A DNA stretch of 64,000 bases, taken from contig BCIO01000002.1 of assembly GCA_001599975.1 (NCBI GenBank), positions 3,173,883 to 3,237,882 of the forward strand, given 5' to 3'. Source of the stretch: Cystobasidiopsis lactophilus. Taxonomy: Eukaryota; Basidiomycota; Agaricostilbomycetes; Agaricostilbales; Chionosphaeraceae. The notes beneath the pieces are model-generated. The model was not told the origin of the DNA. It did not search any database and was given only the letters and a program-made list of their open reading frames with translations. Of this stretch, positions 39,001 to 49,798 are shown piece after piece; the stretch's first letter is position 1, and each line of letters begins with the position of its first letter. The translations under genes were made by a program, and so were the position numbers.

Positions 39001-39740
39001 GCATCAATTTGGCGCTGCGGGCAGCCTTTTTGGGCTGTGTGCTATCTGCGTCGTTCTGACTCTCGGTAGGGCCTTCCGGACTCAGCTCTTACGCGACGAG
39101 AGCTCACATGTCGTGCCTTACATCCAGTTTATGGCCACCAGTCCGCAACGCAATGGAGAGCTCGGCCGTCACCAGAAGTCAAATCGCAGATTCGAGGCTT
39201 TCTGCGTGGTCACTTGCCTGCGACCGACGACAAAAACCAAAAGCGTCAGAGCATGGTGCGTGCCGCCTTTGTTACCTTCTCCGTCCTCTCTTTGATTCGA
39301 GTGCAAACCTATTGAAAATCAAAGGTCCAGCTGCTCCCTCATGCCAATCGCCGCTCATGGGCGTCACTTTTGAATCACTTCACGCCACTGCCCGTCGAGC
39401 AGCAGGCCAGCTCCGCATTCGTATCAGAGGTTCCAGACTTCCACGGATCTTTGTCGCCTCTTCGGGCCATTCGGATGCACGAATTCTCTGCGCCCAGGCT
39501 CACCTCACCTGAAGAGACGTCTGCGCCTCCGTTCCAACACCCTTTGTTGACGGTCGGGTCGGCGGTGGTCTGGTTGCCCAGCGGCTCTGACTGTGAGTCT
39601 GCCAGACATCCTTTTGGCTGTCCTCTCAGCCGTGCTGGTTGCCAGTGGCCAAGGAAGAAGCGGCAGATTGCCAGCTGTGGCAGTTGGAAGCGGCCTCGGA
39701 CGATAGCGTGCCCCTCTCAGCTCTTCGCCACCGCGCATAG
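36064..39740 (+). CDS. CSC1/OSCA-type osmosensitive cation channel with large cytosolic insert
   Basis: Polytopic channel of the DUF221/RSN1_7TM family (OSCA/TMEM63, yeast Csc1). N-terminal helices: SIWGLVSSLVLVAGCSLLLV, LLLRILCLTRTILGLALVIS and LGVLAGGTWLWTLLSLVLIA. The cytosolic part starts with GIYKRRQHALESLEAAELEY and resumes, after about 280 Ser/Pro-rich residues, with LVRHYRSELRRLNAEMSRAQ. The core begins at DDVCWNLMVARGRKGRGGLV, followed by many hydrophobic segments, RFQALYPNSAYRYATALPLL and AAFVFATALASVQSYQLRFC. The C-terminal HPLLTVGSAVVWLPSGSD matches the family's late P-x-x-WLP element. Splices supported by phase: near 36350-36410 (SAA-LCYPLFLVG), 38487-38544 (NFE-KHTAITLIL) and a last intron near 39592-39649 giving LAKEEAADCQLWQLEAASDD and the stop at 39738-39740. 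Confidence 0.82.
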
Positions 39741-39943
39741 CCGTCGTTCTCCTTTTGTATATCAACTTTCTTTCGCTCTCGTCTTGTTGTTTTCGCGCTT
39801 CGCTTAGAGGAATTGGTTGTCAACGGACAAATCTACACAGTGGGAAAAATGGAACTTGTGTATAGAGAAATGCAAAAGAGATCGTAATGTCGTTCAAAAT
39901 TCCAAGCCTTTAGGAACAAATTTTGCCAAGACGCGGGTGCCCT

Positions 39944-42506
39944 CTACTTGCCCAAGCTGCCCTTGAGGACAGCGAGGAACTCCTTGGGCTTGAAGATCTC
40001 GGTGCTGCCGTAAGTGATGCGCTTCTTGCCCGGGCCGGCGACGTAGCCAGCGTTGTTGCCGGGCGGGACGGTGCTCGACCTAGCTGCGAGGTCGACCAGG
40101 TCCGAGTACTCCACATAGCCTCCGCCGCCGACCACGAACACCAGAGCGTCCGAAAAAGTGGCCCTCGCCTTTTGCTGCCCTTGGCCACCTCCCATCGCGC
40201 CGCCTCGGGACCGCCCCGACTTGGGGTCAAAGTACAGGTAGTCTTCCGTGTCGTGCACTGCTTGCTGCTGCGCCAACGAAGGGTCCATAATCGCCTCTAC
40301 CAAGCGGGTGATCGGCAGGGACTTGTTCGCGGGCAGGAAGTTTTTGACGCCAGCCAGCAAGTTGTCGAAGCCAACGCCGCCCTCTTTCAACCGGTCTGTG
40401 AGCTGTGCACCAGAAGAATTGTACATCAGAGGGCGTTTCAACTGATGGAAGATCACAGCGCACCCTATTAGACAGAGAGTTGAGACCTCTGAACAGCTCT
40501 CCGCCTGGTCCAGAAGCCGGCACCGAGGCAGGTACTGGCGCCGATGCATAAGCTGACATCCGGGAGATCTCCCTTGTCCTGTTCGTGCCAAACATTGCTC
40601 CACATCAATACCCTAAATTGAAGTTGGAGGAGGCAGGCACAAACTTTTTGACGTATTCCCAAGGGCTGAGGTCAACGCCTGTGTCTTTGAGCGCGCGCTC
40701 GAGATCGGCCAGGTCGGCGTTGGAGAGCGCGTTGTCTGGGGTGGAGAGGTAGTAGCAAATCAGCAGCCGAAGCTTGTCCGTCGGGTCGCCCTTGGGCTTC
40801 GAGGTGTCCCTGATGGCTTCCAGGATGGTCGCTTTTGTCTGTTCGCGGTGCGAAGGGCAGAGTGTCAGCGGCGTATTGGACTGACAACGGAATCAAAGCC
40901 AACGAACCTGCTTGGCGATGGCCTCTTCAGTTTGGTAGAGCGAATCGAGCCCGCGATCCTTGATGCCTTCAAGCAAAGCAGAGGCAATGTTCATGTGCGC
41001 GTCCAGCGTCTGCTTGCGGGCGGTGAGCTCCGGCAAGGCGGTGATGGCCGCCTTCAAGTGGGCGGCGTTGGAGCCCATGTCTCTGTGAAGGCGAAAGCAA
41101 GCAATCAGTACTTGTATAGTGTGATCGCATGCTGCTCTGGACTCTCACATTTGCGACACATCGTTCAAGTCGCCAATGCCGGTTGAGCGCGTCAGATCCG
41201 CTGCGTCCGACTTGTACCTGTTCGTTTGAAAAGCCCAATCGAATCAGCGAGATCTGATGGTGTAGGAAGACAACGAACTTTGTCAGTTCCAGATCAATCT
41301 CCTCGGCCACCTGGGGGAAAGGCGAGGCGGCGTTCTTCTCCCAGAAAAAGTCCTTGCCGTCCAAGTCGTACGACCTTTTGAGAAGCTTCCCTCCTTCCGG
41401 TGCCTGTTGTTCCATCGTCGCCTATCAGCCAACCATAGGATGGATGAGGAGGGGCAAAGGGACGAACCTGGACGGTGATGCGGTTGAGCTTCATCTCGAG
41501 CACATCGTTGACCAAAGCTTGGTACGTCCACGAGTGGGAGACCATGGGGATCAAGTCAATGTTGCGGTCGAGGACGATGAGGACGGGCCTCTGGAAGCCA
41601 GCCTCGCCGGCGGACGCGGAAGAGAAGAGGTTGGCGCCCCTGGAGGCGACCTGCTCGCGGAGCTTGGCGTCGAGCTTGCGGGAGACGAGCTCGGCCGCGT
41701 TGCCGCGCGGGCAGCGGATGATGGGCATCTGGCCGAGGGTGGCGACGATGGAGAAGAGGCCTTGGGCGATGCGGTCGACGATGCGGTCAATGTCCTCCTC
41801 CTTGCTGGACGGGTCGTGCAGCTGCTCGTAGGTGGACCTGGTGGAGCCTGTGGACCCTGCGGTGGCGGAAGAGGTGGACGGGGCGGAACTGGAGGAGGAA
41901 GGGGACAGGGTGAAGAGGGAGGGCTCGAGGACGACAAAGTCCAGGTACTGGTCAAACACTTGCTCGACCAGGTTGGCGGTGCCGTTGGCCGCGATCAAAG
42001 ACGCAAACTCCTCCATCAAGGCTCTTGGCAAGGGGCAGGTGAAGTTGAGGTAGAAGGACTCGTAGAGGTTCTTGCCCAAGTCCTGTGAATCGCCCCAGAC
42101 AGATCAATTCGCTGTCGCCGCCAACTGCAAGGGGGGACCAGACACACCTCTGCTATGCGCCGCAAGTTCTCCTGCGTCGGCGAGACCAGGTAAATCGCGG
42201 GCACGTCGACGATGGGCGGCCGGTCCGAGTGCAGCTGCCTGTTTGTGCATTCTCGCCCGTCAGCCTCAATTCCCCCGTTTGGAGCTACAGCGAGCAAGCC
42301 ACCACGAACATGTGCAGCGTCACCCCGTTGTCCCTCAAGTCCTGCACCCGCAGCGTCGTCGCCAACACATCCTGTGCGCGCGAGTCGAGGATGAGCACCT
42401 TCCACGTCGGCAGCGCTGAGGCGGCCTCGCTGTTGAAGTTGAGCAGCGACGTCAACGACGCCACTTGGAAGTCCCGCAGGCTCGACGCCGCCTTGACCGC
42501 GCCCAT
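39944..42506 (-). CDS. SLY1: Sec1/Munc18-family protein Sly1
   Basis: SNARE regulator that binds the syntaxin Sed5 and clamps SNARE assembly in ER-Golgi transport. It starts [20 protein letters not shown]. It continues [99 protein letters not shown] and [20 protein letters not shown]. The C-terminal part includes [20 protein letters not shown] and ends [22 protein letters not shown], matching the Sly1 rather than the Sec1 or Vps45 branch. A low-complexity Ser/Thr stretch (41830-41900) interrupts the Sec1 fold. Introns interrupt the gene about nine times, for example near 42070-42140, 41410-41470 and 40870-40910. Length of about 690 residues fits. Confidence 0.92.
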
Positions 42507-42846
42507 GACTGCTCAGGACAACGTTTGGGCGTGCTGCAGAGCTCTTGGCTGGTGCTCTCCAGAGTTCGGCACGCCCAAAGCTTGCCCGAGCTCCATGGCT
42601 GCCAGCCGTGGTAATGCAGTCCATGTCTCAAGCATGCTTCTACAGTGGTCTCGCGGAGCTTTTGCAGGCCAGAGCAGCACGAATTTCAAGCAATGCCGGA
42701 TTTCACGCTCGCCGCACACTGTTTTCGCCACTCAAAGATGAGACCGACAAAATAGGACGCGAAGTGGAAGATCTAAGCAATGGGAGAGTAGTAGATAAAT
42801 GCATAAGTGACGAGAATGTCAAAACGGTGGTGGCGTGGAAACAACA
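42507..42846. other. intergenic between SLY1 and the coiled-coil gene
   Basis: About 340 bases on the 5' side of SLY1 and 3' side of the coiled-coil gene. No feature recognised. Confidence 0.3.
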
Positions 42847-43493
42847 TCAGCGCCTGCCACTACTCTTTCTGCCCCTGCCCCTCTTGTCCTTCCTTTCCTC
42901 GTGTTCAGCAATCCAATTGCGCTGGAGCGTTCTAATGTCAGAATACAAAAGTGGAAGCTCCCTTTCAAATTGGTTCCTTCGAAGGAAGACAGTGGCGTTG
43001 TGCCTGCTGATTTTGATGCCGATGGCAGATTGGGCGAAGCGGTCCTTGTTGATAGCCCGGCCGACTTTGTACAACAGAGCGAGAAACACGCCGGCCAAGT
43101 CATTGAAGGATTTTTCGGTCTCCAGCAGGACGATCTTGGCTTCGAGGGCAGCGATCTTGTAACCAGCTTCGGTGGCATCTGGAGAATCCCGCAGTCAGCT
43201 AAACGTAGGAACCCAGGGCTTCGGACCCACTTACCATGCACTTCAGCGGTGAGGTACTGCGAATATTGGTGCATGGTGGTCTGCGCTTGGTGCAATTGGG
43301 TCTTGATGGCATGATATTGCTGCGTGAAGTAGGCTGTCTGTTCCACAATCTCTTGCTGCTCGGGTTGAGAAAGGAACTCGTTCAAGGCAAAATGCTGCGC
43401 ATCGTGTTGCGCCAGGGCCTTCATCTCCTCCATAAATGGATCCAACGCGTAGGTAGGAGCCGAGGATGAGGTGGCGTAGTCATAGCCTTGCAT
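42847..43493 (-). CDS. unknown small coiled-coil protein
   Basis: Not recognised. It starts at ATG 43493 (MQGYDYATSSSAPTYALDPF), runs as a long helical, Gln/His-rich segment (YFTQQYHAIKTQLHQAQTTM), and splices from a donor just after AEVH to ATGCCACCG, giving DATEAGYKIAALEAKIVLLE, TEKSFNDLAGVFLALLYKVG and RAINKDRFAQ. A basic tail ends KRGRGRKSSGRR at 42847. About 195 residues, mostly predicted coiled coil. The segment between 43000 and 42950 may hold a second intron. The regular helical heptads and in-phase splice argue for a real gene. It sits just upstream of SLY1 on the same strand, with no obvious functional link. Confidence 0.6.
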
Positions 43494-45162
43494 TGTGGTG
43501 TCCTTTCGATGTGTATAATCTGTAAGCTAGAGGAGACGAGCTGCATGGCCTTTAAATAGTGCCCGAGGGGGCGATACAGCCACCCTTTTTGGGTGGCCCG
43601 AGGAGGGGAATTCCGGAAGGCAGGAAGAGCCCAAGCTGACCTTTCTGTCTCTCTAGGATTACTGTACATCGAGAGGCAGAAGATCCAGATGGCTGGCCGA
43701 GAAGGAAATGATGTCGTAGACTTGACAAAAGGGTAGAAGGGCTGACTCTGCAGAGGGGAGTCCTCGAAGATGCAGTCTGACGTGATGGACGTCCTCTGGC
43801 CTCAGTCTCACTGGATTTTTGAGCGTTGCCTCTAGAGAAAAGAGCCAGATGGTGTGCAGGACGGTGGATTGATGCCGCGGAATCGACAAAGGCGGAAACC
43901 CCGGCTTACCCATCGTCCAGTACAGAAGAACCAGAAGAGGTACCCGAAGGAGTCAGAATCTGCCGAAGCCACAAAGGTTCCAGGGCCGAGGCGCTCAGAA
44001 TGGCCCCGGAAGGGCGTTTCGAAATCTCTCCGAAACTGGGTGCCAGATTTCGTTGGAATGTCCCACCAGAATATTCCATCTATTCAGTTGGTATAGACCA
44101 CCATGAACCGGCCTCTGGAGGCATCAATCCCTAAGCGCACTTCTCGACTACTCGCAGACGCATCGCATGCCACATTGAAGTGCCAGAAACGATGGCCCGC
44201 TCTTCTCTCCTCGCTGAGACTATAGAGTCCACGTTGGTCAGAGGTCGTTTTTCGATATCGAGACGACAATCATAACGTCCTCCGAGAGCAAAGAAACGCA
44301 AGCTCAGTCTAGATCAGACATCCGGCGATGAAAAGCTGAGCGGCAGAGTGTCAAGAGCAACGGGCAGTAACAGACGCTCCCTGACAATATACGAGTACTA
44401 CAGGCAGCATAGACACTACTAAGGTGGAAGGCGGGCCGAGTTCCAATCAGAGGCAGAGAAGTCATGCACGCCCTCGAGATTCCCCTTCGAAGCTCTGGCA
44501 AGCATCTCGCTGGCCCAGAATTGGCAGCATGAAATGACAAGGCATCAAGAGTCCCAGCTTGACCGTGAGGATGGCACGAACGAGGCATATAAGACAGCAG
44601 GTCATCGACCCAGAGGAGCAGCAGCAGCCACGGTTCCTCAGAGGCGAAAGCGCTGCATCTTGGGCTTCGTCGCGACCTTCACTTATCGGCAGGAACTGAT
44701 CGAACACAAGCAGCAAGACGACCAGAAGGGCTCTATGGACGCCCCCCAGCAGCCTCTGGTCACCACTGCGCTGGCAGAAAAATCTCCGATTCACGTGGTC
44801 AATTTTTTTTGTGAAAGCGTTCCGAGAAAGTGGTGCATTTTGCAATGGGAGGATACAGGGATACAGAACTTGTTTTCTGATCTATAAAGAAGCCATATAT
44901 AATGGGAGGAGAGCCCCGAGAGAGAAATTCAAAGAAAACCAACACAAAACAGCCGCGAAAGAGCCAAGAAAGGGTCGAAAGAAGATGCTAGTTTGTGCTT
45001 TTGCCCCAGGGGGGAGTGAAGAGGGGCCAGCTTTTGGAGACCAGAGGGTATGATGACCGAGAAAGTAATGATGCGCCGCAGAAAGGGGGATGTTTTACAG
45101 TTGTCGTGAGTTTGATCGTGTCGATGGGTAGATGTTATCGTGGTGGTGGCGGAATTTTTGCT
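43494..45162. other. gene-poor stretch of about 1.7 kb
   Basis: Between the coiled-coil gene and the BTG-like gene, both minus. It holds several overlapping open frames of 60-125 codons on both strands (43659-43913 minus, 43826-44134 plus, 44462-44845 minus, 44534-44887 plus), none with family resemblance. A perfect 7-base inverted repeat with a T5 loop lies at 43579-43597. An A/T-rich TATATAATGG lies at 44896-44905. The part nearest 45163 is probably the 3' UTR of the BTG-like gene. Confidence 0.35.
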
Positions 45163-46345
45163 TCAGAAGACGGACGTCTCGATGGGTGCCACTGGGCCGG
45201 TGAAAGGGGAGGCTGCAAATTGCTGCTGCAATTGCCACTGTGAAACAAAAGTCAGCTATAGACTTGGATGGGAACAATGTGAGAGTACGAACCTGGCGCA
45301 TGAGCTGCTGGGACTGGTGAGCCGCCTGCATCCTGCTATAGCCACCCGCACCGCCTGCCGACGAAGTGGACGAGGTGGTCTTGTGGTGGGACTTGGAGGC
45401 CGACCGGCCGTGGTTGTTGTTCCTCCTCCTCCTCGACTTTTCGCCGTTGGCGCCGGCAGACGCTGGCAGGTCCGGCTTGACGAACAGCACAGCGTCGTCG
45501 TCGTTCTCGCTCGAGTCGTCCGAGCTGGACGAGGGCGAGGACGAGGAGGGCAGGCCGAGCAGGACGCCGCCACCCAGCACGCCGACCTTGCCGTTCGAGT
45601 GCTCGGTGACGGAGCAAGCCGACGAGGGGCGGGTGATGTACGATGCCGCGGAGGAGGCGATAGAGGAGGTGGTGGAGACGTTCGAGTTGGACCTGGAGTG
45701 CTTGGGCGCCGGCGGCCTGGTGGAGAACAGGGAGGAAGGGGCGGTCGACGTGGTGGACGAGACTGAGGCGCGAGAGGAGGGTCGCTCTAAGGGGGACGGG
45801 CAGCGTGATGGTGAGTCGTGCACCGGCTGCTGGGCGGCGTACGAGGGCACTGGAGTAGGCGGGGCGACCTGAAGCGAGGGTGGCAAGAATGGCCCTGAAC
45901 CTCTAGATTCTGGCCGAATGATTTGGATGGCGTGCGACCGCTTGACGGGGCTGATGGTGGCCAAGACCGAGTCGACACTGCCCAGCGTGGCAGAGGACGA
46001 GGAGGAGGAAGCGGACGAGGCGGCGGACGAGGGCTGGGCAGGAGGGTTGAGCGAGTAGATGTCCTGGATGTTGGACTCGCGCAAGCCGCCGTCGTCCTGG
46101 CTGGACCGGTAGCAGACCGAGCCAGGGTCGACCCAGAGCGTCCACCTAGGGCCGACGTCCAGGCTGAGCTGGGCGAAGTCGGACGAGTGCAAGGCGCGGA
46201 AGGCGGAACCTCGCTCGGGCTCGTCCTGGTGCCAGTGCCCGGTGTACTTTGCGATCAGGGCGTCCTTGAGGTGCGGGCTGAGCATCGCTGGGTTGAGAGC
46301 GTGCTGCTGGAGGAAGCCCAAAGCTGCGTCCACTTCGACCAGCAT
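45163..46345 (-). CDS. BTG/Tob-family anti-proliferative protein
   Basis: The N-terminal BTG domain starts at ATG 46345: MLVEVDAALGFLQQHALNPA, then LKDALIAKYTGHWHQDEPER, GSAFRALHSS and the box-B-like WTLWVDPGSVCYRS. Relatives in animals bind the Caf1 deadenylase of CCR4-NOT and speed mRNA decay. The rest is a Ser/Pro-rich disordered tail with Asp/Glu patches (DDSSENDDDAVLFVKPDLP) and a basic patch (EKSRRRRNNNHGRSASK). The final intron (GTTCGT ... TCACAG, near 45238-45292) joins LMRQ to WQLQQQFAASPF, ending IETSVF. A consensus intron (46352-46411) lies only 6 bases upstream of the ATG, in the 5' UTR; without splicing, the frame would extend upstream. About 370 residues. Confidence 0.82.
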
Positions 46346-46510
46346 CGTAGTCTGCGCATGAGAAGTTGAGCCCCGGCCGGCTTCCGCTCTTTGGGGGCGA
46401 GCGCCACTCACTGTATGCTTGGCTGTTAGGGGAGGAGTGCAAGTGGGTTTGGGAGAGGAGTGGGAGTGGTGAGTGGTGTGAGAGAGAGAAAAAGAGAGAC
46501 TTTAATCCAA
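46346..46510 (-). promoter_or_regulatory. 5'-UTR intron and CT-rich leader of the BTG/Tob gene
   Basis: On the minus strand a GTGAGT donor at 46411 pairs with a GCAG acceptor at 46352, removing 60 bases just before the start codon. Upstream, 46478-46502 is a long pyrimidine tract (on the minus strand), a common core-promoter/leader element in fungi. Confidence 0.5.
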
Positions 46511-47253
46511 GGCAGAAGTTAGATGTTGGTTGGAGGACGTTCCACTCGCAGGGGCCTCCCACGCTCTGAGCTTCTCGCGACACCGTGTCACTACTTCATT
46601 TCCCCTTGTTCATCGACGGCCATCCCAGACGCGACCCCTTCGCAGACATCCCTGACGAGGCCTAGGCGCGGCGCCAGCGCATGAAACCGGACCAGAAGGG
46701 CTCGAGACACCTCGGACCTCTTCTTTGGCCCTCGCTCTGGTCTCTTTGCCTTTTGAACACTCAACTTGCCGATTCCGCCAGAAGCGGGCGCGAGGTTGGC
46801 TCAATTGGGCAAGAACTCATGCAGAAGCGGCCAACTTTTGCCACGGGCTTCATCGAGTGGCGGCTTGCACAAGAAGACGTGTCGTGGAGCTTTCTGGTGA
46901 GAATACATTGCGAATGAGTAGCGACCGTGACGAGTCCGTCTTTCTCTGAAGGGGAGCCAACGCCGCCAGCGAGCGGGTCAATGGAGTCGACGTTGTAATG
47001 ACCAGAAGGCCCTGGTGAGCAGGCTCGCCCTTCTCTGGCACTTCAACCGTGGGACAGACCTCTCATCACATACCCCGTCCTCAAGAAGAGCCATCGAGCA
47101 AGTCTTGCAATGCCAAAATGGATTCATGCACAAGTTGGAGATTTCAAGCCATGCGTTTTGCCTATAACAGTCCTGTCGTGCGTGCTCTTAATAGCATGAT
47201 GAGAATGGCGTGCATCGTAATGCTTTGAGGAAAGTTGAAGAGCCAGGGTTCCT
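46511..47253. other. intergenic, about 740 bases
   Basis: Upstream of the BTG/Tob gene and downstream of the next minus-strand gene. Short open frames exist (for example 46681-46917 plus) but none is supported. Nothing recognised. Confidence 0.3.
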
Positions 47254-48116
47254 TCAGATGGACACGCTGTTGTTCTCCTCTTGCCTCTGGCGGGCATCTT
47301 CCAACGTCGCCATGAAGACGCCGTCGGCTGTACACCATGGCCAGGTTAAGTAAGTTCGTATGGACTTAAAGATGAGCGCTGCGTACCGGAGCTTTGAGCC
47401 ACAGTCTGGTTGGAGAGCTTGTCCACCTGGTTCGGGTCATCGCCTTCAATGGTCAACTCGTTCCGGTCCTGTTGGATTCTCTTGTTCAGCGACATCTTTA
47501 AAGAAGTGGGTGAAGCCGACTAACGCCGCTGTAGTTGGACGAAGTGAAGTTGGAACCTCGCTCCGAGGAGTCCTTCTCATAGGTTTGAATGCCTGCATCT
47601 ACCCTCAGCCTTTGCAACAGTCTGGCAAGACGACAAGCTTACCAGACTGGTTATAGTCTGTCTTGCGTCCCGACGAGGGTTGGTTTTGCGTGGAGGTGCG
47701 TCCACTCGATTCGTGAGAGCTCTGGAAGACGCCCAAGGGTCAGAGGCCTCCAAGGGTGCGACAACGGCGAAAAAGCAAGCGCACCTGGTAAGCAGAATCG
47801 CGCACTTGGGCATCGTACTCGGTTTGCTGCTGCTCCTCTGCATTGTCAAGCCCCGCCATGAAGCGCCCAGTGCCTTGGTTCTGAGCGGGTCCATCAGCCG
47901 CTAGCACGTCAACCTCTGTCCGCCGCTTCTGAGCCACCATATTCGGGATAACAGGCAAAGAGCGAACCTCGGGATTGGTAGTCAGGATCATCTTGCACGC
48001 GGCCAGTGTTGGCGCTGGAGACCTGGGAGAATTGGGTGCGTTCTTCGAGTTGCCTCTGTGCTCCTGTCTCAGTTGCCTCCCTAGATCTTTAGTTTTTCGT
48101 AAACGCTTACATCCAT
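47254..48116 (-). CDS. unknown hydrophilic protein
   Basis: Not recognised. The chain of six exons fits in phase. ATG GAT at 48116 joins VSSANTGRVQDDPDYQSR. A 52-base intron then joins EVDVLAADGPAQNQGTGRFM and AGLDNAEEQQQTEYDAQVRD SAYQ. Next come SSHESSGRTSTQNQPSSGRK, a further Ser/Asn-rich piece ending in SNYSG, then RIQQDRNELTIEGDDPNQVD KLSNQTVAQSS. The last exon ADGVFMATLEDARQRQEENN SVSI ends at the TGA 47254-47256. About 155 residues, polar, Gln/Asn/Ser-rich, no membrane segment, probably disordered. The consistent GT...AG pairs and phases argue for a real gene. The exon between 47500 and 47545 is the least certain. Confidence 0.55.
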
Positions 48117-48614
48117 GGTGACTGGTTGCTGTAGAAAGAGAGAGGTCGCTAGGTTGGCCAGCTATGACGTTGAGGGCAAAGTGGCGGCGTGACCTTGAGC
48201 GCAGCCAAAAGCGCGTCCTCTTTTTCTTGCAATTAGCCATGGTGGCGATGTGAACTGCTCTGTACCTGCTCTTGCTTCATCCTGACAGATTGCCGCCCAA
48301 AAAATGCTCGCGACGAATCACAGGACGGCCAGAAAATGCTGCATTAAGTTGCTCAAGGCGCATGAATTGCGCGTGCCCGTCTCTTGCTTGCTTCTTAAGT
48401 CGTGTCTTTTGGCCGTCAAGGAGGTCGAGAGAGGCTGTGGCACCTTCGGCATCCCATACGCAAGAGCCCTCTTCGAACGTTTCATCCTAGTGCGAATCAT
48501 CGCCTCTTGGGTGACGTGAGAGGAGGAGACCCGACCCTCTCCGTTCGACGTATATAAGAGGCTGTTCGCTCTCTTGTTCCCATTCCATTACAAACACAGA
48601 AGCGAATAGCCAAG
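48117..48614. promoter_or_regulatory. divergent promoter region with TATA box before the first MGC gene
   Basis: Spacer between the hydrophilic-protein gene (minus) and the first member of the MGC array (plus). A clear TATATAAG lies at 48551-48558, about 60 bases before the ATG at 48615. No coding region was recognised. Confidence 0.5.
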
Positions 48615-48932
48615 ATGGGTTGCGGCCAAAGCAGATATTACGGTCAGCTCGAGCTCATCAGTTGGCCAGCAAAGGGCTCACGTTTGCGAACGACAGATGA
48701 CGGCCGGTACATGAGTGAATGGAGAGGTAGCAGCGCGGGCAGCTATGGAGGTGAGTTCATGATGTGCTCAGAGAGGAGAGCGAGTGATTTTGACGACGGC
48801 GTTCCAGGCCCACAGCAATCCTACCATGACTACGAGAAGGCGAGGAAGCGTGCCCGCAAGCGCCGGGCTCACACCAATGCTGCTATATGCGCATCTGTGG
48901 CGTCCGTTTCGGGGGGTGGAGGCGGGTGCTGA
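48615..48932 (+). CDS. MGC-family small protein, copy A
   Basis: Spliced product of about 67 residues: MGCGQSRYYDDGRYMSEWRG, then SSAGSYGGPQQSYHDYEKAR, KRARKRRAHTNAAICASVAS and VSGGGGGC. Three exons: 48615-48642, 48697-48750 and 48808-48932, both introns in phase 1. Gly2-Cys3 followed by Gln-Ser fits N-myristoylation plus palmitoylation; the centre is Tyr/Gly-rich, followed by a polybasic patch; the last residue is Cys. Together these suggest a peripheral membrane protein at the inner leaflet, but no family is known to me. Both introns are multiples of three (54 and 57) and stop-free, so unspliced RNA could encode a 105-residue form. Paralogues B and C follow in tandem with introns at the same places. 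Confidence 0.75.
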   Translation: MGCGQSRYYGQLELISWPAKGSRLRTTDDGRYMSEWRGSSAGSYGGEFMMCSERRASDFDDGVPGPQQSYHDYEKARKRARKRRAHTNAAICASVASVSGGGGGC

Positions 48933-49482
48933 GTGGCATCGAACGCCTTTTGCCACTCGCCTTTTCGCCTTCGACCTTTACCTACGACATGTACAGCCTA
49001 CCAGACGCCGTGTAACATTTCTTTTGTATCATTTGCACCACATGCTTTGAAGGACATCTGAACTGCCTTGACCCAAATTTCCGGTCTTGACCTTTGCAAT
49101 CTTCAGTCTCACAAGTGGGCTCATCGGCTTCTAAAGTGGTTGCTGTCCTGCCCAGTGATTCTGGTTCTCATTGCCGTCTCAGATAGAAGCCATTTCGGTG
49201 CTGCGGGTCGATGATGGAAATTCGAGCTTGCTTTCGTATTTGCCTGAAGTTTCGTTGCCTTCCAGGAATGGCCAAATTTCCTTCGGCTTGAGATGGTCTC
49301 TTGCTGCGAAGGTATCAAGGCAGTAGTAGTATCTCGGGCTCCGGTTAGGTGGCGTACTCACCTCATTCCGACCTTTCATCTCTAGTGCGGACTTGGGTGA
49401 CGTCGATGCCGCTGGATGTACGTTGAAGGCTGTTTCTTTCTCTTGATTCCAACCCACCACAGACGAAAGATCAAACATACAG
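48933..49482. other. intergenic between MGC copies A and B
   Basis: About 550 bases. The first 100 bases after copy A (CACTCGCC, GACCTTTACC, CATGTACAG, CATTTGCACCACATGC) resemble those after copy B, so the duplicated unit reaches into the 3' flank. No further open frame is supported. Confidence 0.4.
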
Positions 49483-49798
49483 ATGGGCTGCTGGCAAAGC
49501 AAATTCTATGGTAAGCCCGAGCATCGCTTCGCCCACGAGGGAACGGCTCAAATTCTCAAACGACAGACGACGACCGCTACATGAGGGAGTGGAATGACAA
49601 CAGCGTGGGGAGCTATGGAGGTGAGTAAAGGCCAGTATGCTGAGGAGCGGACCTGATTTCGACGGCGGCGCTGCAGGCCCACAACAGTCTTACTACGAGT
49701 TCGAGAAGGCGAAAAAGCGCAAGTACAAGCGAAGAGCTCACTCTATTGCCGCTGTCAATGGTGCTGCGTGTGCGTCAGCAACGGTGGCAGCGTGCTGA
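49483..49798 (+). CDS. MGC-family small protein, copy B
   Basis: Spliced product of about 67 residues: MGCWQSKFYDDDRYMREWND, NSVGSYGGPQQSYYEFEKAK, KRKYKRRAHSIAAVNGAACA and SATVAAC. Exons 49483-49510, 49567-49620 and 49676-49798 mirror copy A exactly in exon lengths 1 and 2 and in phase; the introns (56 and 55 bases) have diverged and no longer keep frame. The same features recur: Gly2-Cys3-x-Gln-Ser, the YMxEW and GSYGGPQQSY blocks, a Lys/Arg-rich patch, and a terminal Cys. Conservation is concentrated in exons, which supports selection on the protein. No clear TATA box precedes it. Confidence 0.75.

Noticed and set aside
44084-44269. minus-strand frame with CDASASSREVRLGID, briefly reminiscent of an RNase H-like element remnant
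   Set aside because: No further parts of any mobile element nearby, no terminal repeats, and the resemblance is too short to mean anything.
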